From Vitrella brassicaformis (lineage: Eukaryota; Sar; Vitrellaceae): DNA of 64,000 bases. The DNA lies in the NCBI GenBank assembly GCA_001179505.1, contig CDMY01000317.1, positions 60,089 through 124,088 on the forward strand, given 5' to 3'. Below are positions 57,585-64,000 of this stretch, piece after piece; position 1 is the first letter of the stretch, and each line of letters starts with the position of its first letter. The position numbers and the translations under genes were made by a program. The notes beneath the pieces are model-generated. The model worked only from the letters and a program-made list of their open reading frames with translations. It was not told the origin of the DNA and made no database searches.

Positions 57585-60500
57585 CTACGGCCTGGTGGTG
57601 CCTTGTCGCCTTGGGCGGCTCGGATACCTGACGACACACACATACACACGCACACACTGGACACCCAGCGCGCAATGCAAGGCACTCACCTGCCCCAGCC
57701 TGTCCCTCTCCGTACCGCATTAGTGCCGACGCCTACGTAGATGGTGAAGGTGCTGCTCGAGCTGTCGGGAAGCAGCTTCAGAATGGCGTTGCGGATCGAC
57801 CTGCGGCTGGCCGACACTATCACACGCTCGAGGCCCCGCACGCTGCTCACAATAGACGAGACGCCGTCGCAGATGCGCTTGGCAGCGTCACGAGTCCCCA
57901 TACCGTCAGACACTGACGGAAATCGACACAGACAATGCAGCAATGCACAAATGAGGTGAGCCGGCACACCAGTTATCGGACTAAATGCATACCTGCAAAG
58001 TGGATGTCTATCTGGTGCATCACTGGGAGGCTCTCCCACCCCCTCCAGCCATCAGTGTAGCCCACTCCCGCTGGACCGACATAGACCATGTGCACCTCCC
58101 TTTCACTCCCCAGCGCCTCAAGCATGCCGTTCTTGTCCTCTGCCCCGACAGCCGAGCCGAAGACCACCTCGTTCACCTCCCTGGGCATCTTCTCCGCCAG
58201 CAGGCTCCCCGCAGCCCCGCCCAGAGCGCTGCGGACCTCCAGCGCCTTGGCCGCTGGGAATGGCTGCAGGTGGTCGATGATAGTGGGTGTGGGGGCGGGG
58301 GTGCCGGGTGGGGGAGCGAAGCCATCGGCGTTGGCGACCGTCACAAAACGTGCCTTGTCGAATGTGAGGGTCTCTGCGATCTCAACGGCCGCCTGACTGG
58401 GGCTGTCGCCGGGGTGGGTGATCTCATGCTGGCTGATGGTGTACTTCACTTTGCTCGCCCCCCGTGCCGCCTCCTGCATGGCCTTCTTGATGAAGGGGGA
58501 GAGGGAACGGCTCAAGTTGTCGGCATGGAAGACGGACAGCTCGAAGTAGCCAGAGAGCCTTTCCCAAGGTCTCATGGTCTCACTCGCCGGCAGCACGGTG
58601 ATGTCGACCTCATGCGGCACGCAGCATTTGTCGACCAGGCTGTCGACAGTGAGGAGGGTGGGGAGGGTGCTGTGGTCGACAGATGGTGGGATCTCCAGGT
58701 TGAGGCTCTTGAGCGTCTTGCGATAGCCACGGGACGTGAGTGCAGCCTACAAGGAAAGAGACAAGACCACCATCTGACATGCGCCCGGATGAGGCCTCTC
58801 CTGCGTGATGATTTACCCACCTCGAGTCGCGTCATTCCCTCCTGGTACCACTGGAGGCCTATTGCGGACCCCCAGTAGTCATGGTGAATCACTCCGATGG
58901 AATGCAGCTTTCTCAGCGGCCCTGGCTGCTCAGGAGGCGCCATCGGCACGTGCTCAAACACAGTGGCCCACTGGGCCCACCGCCTGCCCGGCAGGCTCCC
59001 GCCCACCTCCTGTAGCGACACTGACGTGCTGATGAACCGGCCGAGCTCGGCACCATCCCACCCCGAGATCAACACACGCTCGAGTGCGGGCATCTTCCAT
59101 CCCGTGTCGGCCAGCACACTGTGCTGTTGGACGGCACCTGTGATCGTCCTGAGTGCCGGAAGCGTCAGGGGCTCAATTTGAGGAGACGAGGGAGGCGGGC
59201 AGGGGCGGCGAAGATGAATCTTTGGACGCCTTGGACTACGCCACCGGCGTCCAGAAGGCCTTGCCCTCGGTATACTGCCGTGGCGCACGTAGCAGTCGTA
59301 TATGTGGCGGTAGTCGATGGGGATGATGATGAATTCGATGCTCTCCAGACTGCCCTCAGCCATGTGCTGCTGCCCCTCCTTCTCTCGCGCCTCCCGGCGC
59401 CCGCCCGCATGGCCCTCCACGATGCTGATCATGCTGTCGAGACACCACAACTCGTCCCGCTCTGGCTGCACCAGGGTGATTGCTGTCAGGTTGACCAGAC
59501 GCTTGCCGAGCTGGAATGCCTCCTCAGGCGTCATGCTGTCCCAAAACTGGTCCTCTGCATCGGTCGAGTTGTCTATCGTGATGTGTGTCTGCTGTTGAAG
59601 GGCGGCCGTGCGGATGGCGGAGGGGCTGCTCGGTGCGGCACCACCGGATGATTGCTGCGCGAAGGCCGCCTCGCCAAACGGGCTGTCGCTAGTTGACAAT
59701 GACTCCCTACTGAATTGAGACGACGCCGCCACACCTGAGCGGCCCACACACAGGCAGTCAGGATGCGTTTGACCCATCCATCCATCCATCCTCCATCCAT
59801 CCATGTGTGTGTTACCCCCTGATATCACGCACCAGTGCCTCCAAAGATGCGGCCGCCGAACTTGCTATCTATCCCTCTGCCAATGCCAATGCCGGTGCCA
59901 CTGAACGGGCTGCCCGTCGATCCGACTCCACCGAGAGGAGAGCCACCACCCGACGCTGCCCCAGCACCAAAAGGATCACCTCCTTCCCCTGTGGGTGCGT
60001 TGCCGCTGCCGAGTGGGCCGCTGGCGGGTGTGGTTGTCGGCTGTGCTGTGCATGCTCCTTTCGCAGGCGCCACGAGATTGGCACTCTGTGTCTGGGAGCT
60101 GTCCCGGGACCGGTCTACCGGGGCTGTGGGGGTGGGGGCGGTGGTGGTCGAGAGAGGCGAAGGGGCGGCGCTTGGGGCATTGAATGAGACGCGAGTCGGT
60201 GGTTTGGGTACGGGTATGGCTGCGGCAAATGTGAGCAGCGATGAGGCGGCGCCGTCTGATGACGCAGCAGCACTCGACAGGCTCCCCTCTCCTAGTGATG
60301 TGCTCGACAGGGATGATCCGACAGACAGAAAGGATACCGACGGCGCAGCCGGCAGCGACCCATTGGCGGCCGTGTCCTCATTGGACGCCGCCGTCGTGAT
60401 GCGGAAAAAGAAGGCGTCGGGATCAAAGAGCAGGGCTGTGGGTCGAGGGGGCGCGAAGATGGCCGACACTTCGCAAGGCGTCAGGAAGCTGAACAGTGTC

Positions 60501-61000
60501 GGCAGAGGTCCGTCGGGGCCGTCGCCAAGACGGTCAGGGGCCTGGAACAGACCCACGACCAACAGAGAGAAAGGAGGCAGAATGAGAGTGGGTTGTGAAC
60601 TATGTGTGTGTTGTGTGTGGCTATGTGTACCTTCGTGCTAACATCCCAAACCTCCACACAAACAACCAACACACACACGCACCAAAGACACACATCAAAG
60701 GGTGGGTCCGCGGGCTTCCTGCTGAGGTGTGTTTGCCTACCCCGGGTGGCTGTGGGTTGGTGTTTATGGGCGCGTTGGTCGTGTACGGCACCACCTGCTT
60801 GAACTCCTCCCGGCCGCCGACCTCCCTCATGTACAACATGCTCCCTTTGCTGGTCTCCTCGGTGCGATGGACGTCGGCCTTGAGCCACACATAGCTCTCA
60901 TTGGCACCCCTTCTGGTGCCCGACGTCAGCAGCACACGAGTGCCCTCCCGGTAACGACTACTTGCAGAGTGTGGCATCACCTGGTGGAACAAACAAACAA

Positions 61001-61039
<39 letters not shown>

Positions 61040-61251
61040 AACAGACAAACGAACGAACGAATGCTTTTTTTTTTGATGAATAGATGAGTGAATGACTGAG
61101 TGTGATGGCACATCATGCCTGTGTGTATTGTGCCTTCATTCACTTCTGCCGCTGAATGGATGAATCATTCGTGTGCTGTGCCTTCACTCACCTCTGCCTG
61201 AGGCGAAGCAGCAGATGAAGATGAAGATGAAGCTGCTGTTGCTGCTGCCAT
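57585..61251 (-). CDS. Unknown 980-aa protein with Gly/Ser-rich centre
   Basis: Seven exons: 61251-61192, 60980-60741, 60541-59833, 59734-58821, 58746-57993, 57912-57690, 57627-57585. The N-terminus is Ala/Ser-rich; residues 21-100 form a small basic domain (REGTRVLLTSGTRRGANESYVW). Residues about 110-135 (GPLPTLFSFLTPCEVSAIF) resemble a degenerate F-box start. Residues 230-336 are Ser/Thr/Gly low complexity. From about 370 there is an alpha/beta region with repeated LPALRTI / MPALERVLI strand-turn units, as in leucine-rich-repeat-like proteins, and a C-terminal region (FTIYVGVGT). No enzyme motif is visible. The codon pattern and phase-matched introns make the gene itself secure. An F-box-LRR adaptor is a hypothesis only. 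Confidence 0.72.
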
Positions 61252-61898
61252 GGCTACTCTCAAACACTGTGAACGAAAAGAGCACAGACGTGCGCATCCA
61301 CTCTCGGCGTGCACTCTTGTCTTTCATGTGATGCCTACCAGCGAGATTCGTTAATTAGAACACGTGCAGCAGCCGCCATTGGCCACCATGACGCGTGGTT
61401 GCTGTCTGCCTTTGTCCCGTTTTCGCCGTCGCTTTCAGCTTTTCTTGCTCCAGGATGCCTCCAGGTGCACTGTTTGCTCTTGATCTCTTCAAAGGGCGGC
61501 TGTCATGGCCTGTTTTCTCGGCGGCGATCTTGACCAGCTCGCACATAGGGAGGGGAGAGGAGGAGGGGGTGAAGGACTCACTGACGTCACGTCCATCCCT
61601 CCAGCCATCTGTTTGGCTATCACTCTTGACGTTTCTCATTGGACTGGCCTCTCCGGCCCTCTCGGCCTTCTGTGGGGAATTAAATCGTCGCGGCGCTCAT
61701 GCGATTGGCTCATGACGCCACGATGTGGCTTGCCACCTTGTGCTGGTATCGTGTTGTGCAGGTCTGCCTCGGTGACGGGGCGGACTGTTTGAGCGTCGTT
61801 GTATTCCATTTAATTCATAATAGGTGGGCGAGCAGTCCATCTCATGTCGCCTCTGTGTGTGTGTGTGGTTGATGCAGCCGTTGGTGTGTGCTGGAGTG
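61252..61898. promoter_or_regulatory. Divergent intergenic region before ankyrin gene C
   Basis: 647 bp separate the ATGs of the 980-aa protein gene and ankyrin gene C. No AGCTCGCAA element is present. No other gene was found inside. Confidence 0.35.
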
Positions 61899-64000
61899 AT
61901 GTCTGAGTGTCACGACAGCCACATGGCCTCCGCTGCCATGGCGGACGGTGACGACGAAGGTACGGAGGTACACCACACACCCTACAACAACACATCACAC
62001 ACACTCCTCGCCATTGCGTGTGTGTGTGTGTGTGTGTGTGCCTTCGATGGTGTGTGCAGGCGATGTAGATGAGGAGGAGCATAGCGGCACTGGACAGGCG
62101 GAGGGCTCAGATCGCAATGACGCAGACAGCGGTAAGTGATCAGACCTGTCACACAGACCATTCGACGCACACACACCAGCAGCACCCTCATGACAGGTGT
62201 GTGTGTTGGTGTTCAGGCGACCAGCAGCAGCAGGAGGACGGGATGGCCGATGAGATGGCCGATGGTGAGGAGGGTCCGCAGGTACCAGATGGAGACGAAT
62301 CGGTGAGGCACTCATAAACACCAACACTGGTCCATGCGATGGAGGCACAAACGTCGCTTTCCGCCCCTCTTTGTTGTGTGTCAGGATGGCATGCAGGAGG
62401 AGGATGGTGACGACGACCAAGATGACGATATCGATGACAGAGACTCGGACGACGACTGGGAATATGAGGAGGAAGGTACGCCAGACAGACGCGAGAGAAG
62501 ATCCCACGCACCGTCCGTTGTGTGTGGCTGTGTGTGTGGCAGGTTGTCCTCTCGTGGACCTGGCGGATCCCACTGTCCCTGTGCCTGATGGCCACATCGG
62601 ACTCGATGAGCTGGAGGCTCGATTCCCCGAGGGCACCAGCGACGCCACCAGGGAGCTGTCACGGTGGATCATCGGCCGCCGCTTCACCGACGCACGGCAA
62701 GTGACCGACCTCATCCGACAGCACGGCGCCGACCCAGATGTCATGACTGGGCTGGTGGGCAGGGACAGCAGTCGTGTCGTCTACGGCTACTCGCTCCTCG
62801 CCATCGCCATCGACAACAAGTCAGACTACACCGTCCCGACCATCGAAGCAGAAGACAGTCATGCTGTCCTCCGTCCCGTCGCACTGCCACAGTGGTCGTC
62901 TGATGAGCTGCAGGCGGCGATCCTCACCGCAATCCTAGACGGAAGAGCCGACCCCAATGCGGCAGCCGACGACTTGGAGAGAATAGGCACGAAACACCAA
63001 GTGGCGATTGCATATGGCAACCAGACGGCCTTCGACATACTGATGGCTCGTCAAGACATCGACCTGCGCGCAGCAGACGAATGGATGGTGATGGCGCTGC
63101 CCCATCCCCTGCGTCCGCCTCCCAACGAGTATCTGGAGCTGCTGCTGTCGATGTATCGGCAACTCATCACACGAGACCCCACCCTCGCCACCGAAGAACG
63201 GTCCAACGGCGACAATCTGGTGCACCAGGCAGCCATCAACTCAAATGCGCTCTACCCCCAGTCCTTCATCGACAGCTACCTGGACCTCATAGCGGCGAAC
63301 GGCGCCGACATGACGGCAGTCGATGCCGGCTTTGGGGAGACGCCAATGCACTACGCGGCAGAGTATGGCTCTCCCTACGTGGCCGACTACCTCTGCCGCA
63401 AGCTGCCCGCTGACCAGATCGACAGACGGGAGAACAACGGCCAGACGCCCCTCGCCACAGCTGCCGAGGAGCTCGATTGGCGCACTCAAGAGCTTCAGGA
63501 CCCGGAGACACCTGAGCACATCAAGGAGCGGGATCGCGCTGAGATTGACAACTACAAGCGCATCATCCATTCGCTGCTGCGGGCGGGGGCCGACATCACC
63601 ACCATCCCCACCATCCCCACAACCACAGAGGACCGTCGCCGTCAGCGCCAGCTGGTGCTGACAGAGTACCCCACAGTGCTCAACCAGCTGCCCACTGCCG
63701 TCATGGCCGCCGTCAGCGCCGCCGTCAGCGCCGCCCTCGCCCCCCACCGCTCCCTCGCGGCCCTCCTGACCTCCCGGCTGGCCGTCGGCCCGCAGGAGGC
63801 CGCCATCTTCGGCTGGCGCATCGCGTCATACCTCTTCGACATGGATGCCGCCCAGGAGGCCATCGGTGAGGCCATCGGTGTGCGGCACAGCGACATGGCC
63901 CGCCGTGTGTGTGCGGCAGCGGAGCTCTTCGTCAAGTCGGCAGTGTACCAGGCCAGCAGCAACAGGGAGGTGGTGGGCGGGACGGCCGATGTGGGCGGCC
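61899..64000 (+). CDS. Ankyrin-repeat family protein C (3' truncated by window edge)
   Basis: Exons 61899-61959, 62060-62131, 62217-62302, 62385-62475 and 62543-64000 (open at the edge); phases agree. The five-exon layout and sequence match gene A exon by exon (MSECHDSHMASAAMADG; Asp-rich exon 4; DELEARFPEGT), while gene B has one exon fewer at the N-terminus. Ankyrin-like units (FGETPMHYAAEYGSPYVADY; NNGQTPLATAAEE) are followed by the family-specific C-terminal domain, cut off at the window edge within it. A short tandem GCCGTCAGC repeat at about 63709-63732 adds an Ala-Ala-Val-Ser unit compared with gene B. Function unknown. Confidence 0.82.

Noticed and set aside
59835-60641. 268-aa plus-strand open frame
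   Set aside because: Antisense of the Gly/Ser-rich exon of the 980-aa protein, whose splice phases and continuity are better.

Overview
The window is nuclear DNA from an intron-rich protist. Every gene model except two flank-truncated ones is a chain of short exons separated by introns of roughly 60-300 bp. The introns usually begin GTACGC, GTGAGT or GTAAGx and end in a TG-rich tract, (TG)nCAG. The protein set (Mei2-type RRM, sedolisin/TPP1, polycystin-1-like GPS protein, BTB-TLDc protein, L/F-transferase-like protein, lineage-specific ankyrin family) plus the moderately GC-rich, microsatellite-laden intergenic DNA suggests an alveolate. A chromerid such as Vitrella is my best guess, from recall and not proven by the sequence. 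No rRNA, tRNA, CRISPR array, insertion sequence or bacterial operon was seen. Gene models were built by following reading frame and splice phase by hand, and phases close for all models given with exon lists.

Layout: ankyrin-family gene A (-, 3' truncated, 1-2197); Mei2-like RRM gene (+, 2828-4944); a 4.4-kb microsatellite desert; PAXBP1/GCF homologue (-, 14012-9374, 18 exons); tail-anchored SnoaL/NTF2-like protein (+, 14308-15383); spacer; eIF3a (-, 23984-17287, 31 exons); large protein ending in an L/F-tRNA-protein-transferase-like domain (+, 24479-28026); an 87-aa small gene (-, 28654-28261); ankyrin-family gene B (+, 28872-31081); coiled-coil protein (-, 33098-31706); 14-3-3 (+, 33230-34728) followed by a partial duplication giving a chimeric 14-3-3 3' half (about 36.7-37.5 kb); sedolisin/TPP1 (-, 41867-38688); polycystin-1-like receptor (+, 42026-49425); Cys-rich small protein (-, 50303-49530); TPR protein (+, 50522-52594); BTB-TLDc-TLDc protein (+, 53049-55690); STN1-like OB-fold protein (+, 56172-57267); 980-aa unknown protein (-, 61251-57585); ankyrin-family gene C (+, 61899 to the window end, 3' truncated).

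The genes alternate almost perfectly between head-to-head pairs (start codons 130-650 bp apart) and tail-to-tail pairs. Eight divergent promoters result, four of which carry a shared AGCTCGCAA / TTGCGAGCT element. The genes do not form one pathway: general housekeeping (translation initiation, splicing/transcription factor, 14-3-3 signalling, telomere capping, lysosomal-type proteolysis) is mixed with lineage-specific families. The points most worth following are the L/F-transferase-like fusion protein, the polycystin-like protein that lacks PLAT and channel parts, the conserved C-terminal domain of the ankyrin family, and the shared divergent-promoter element.
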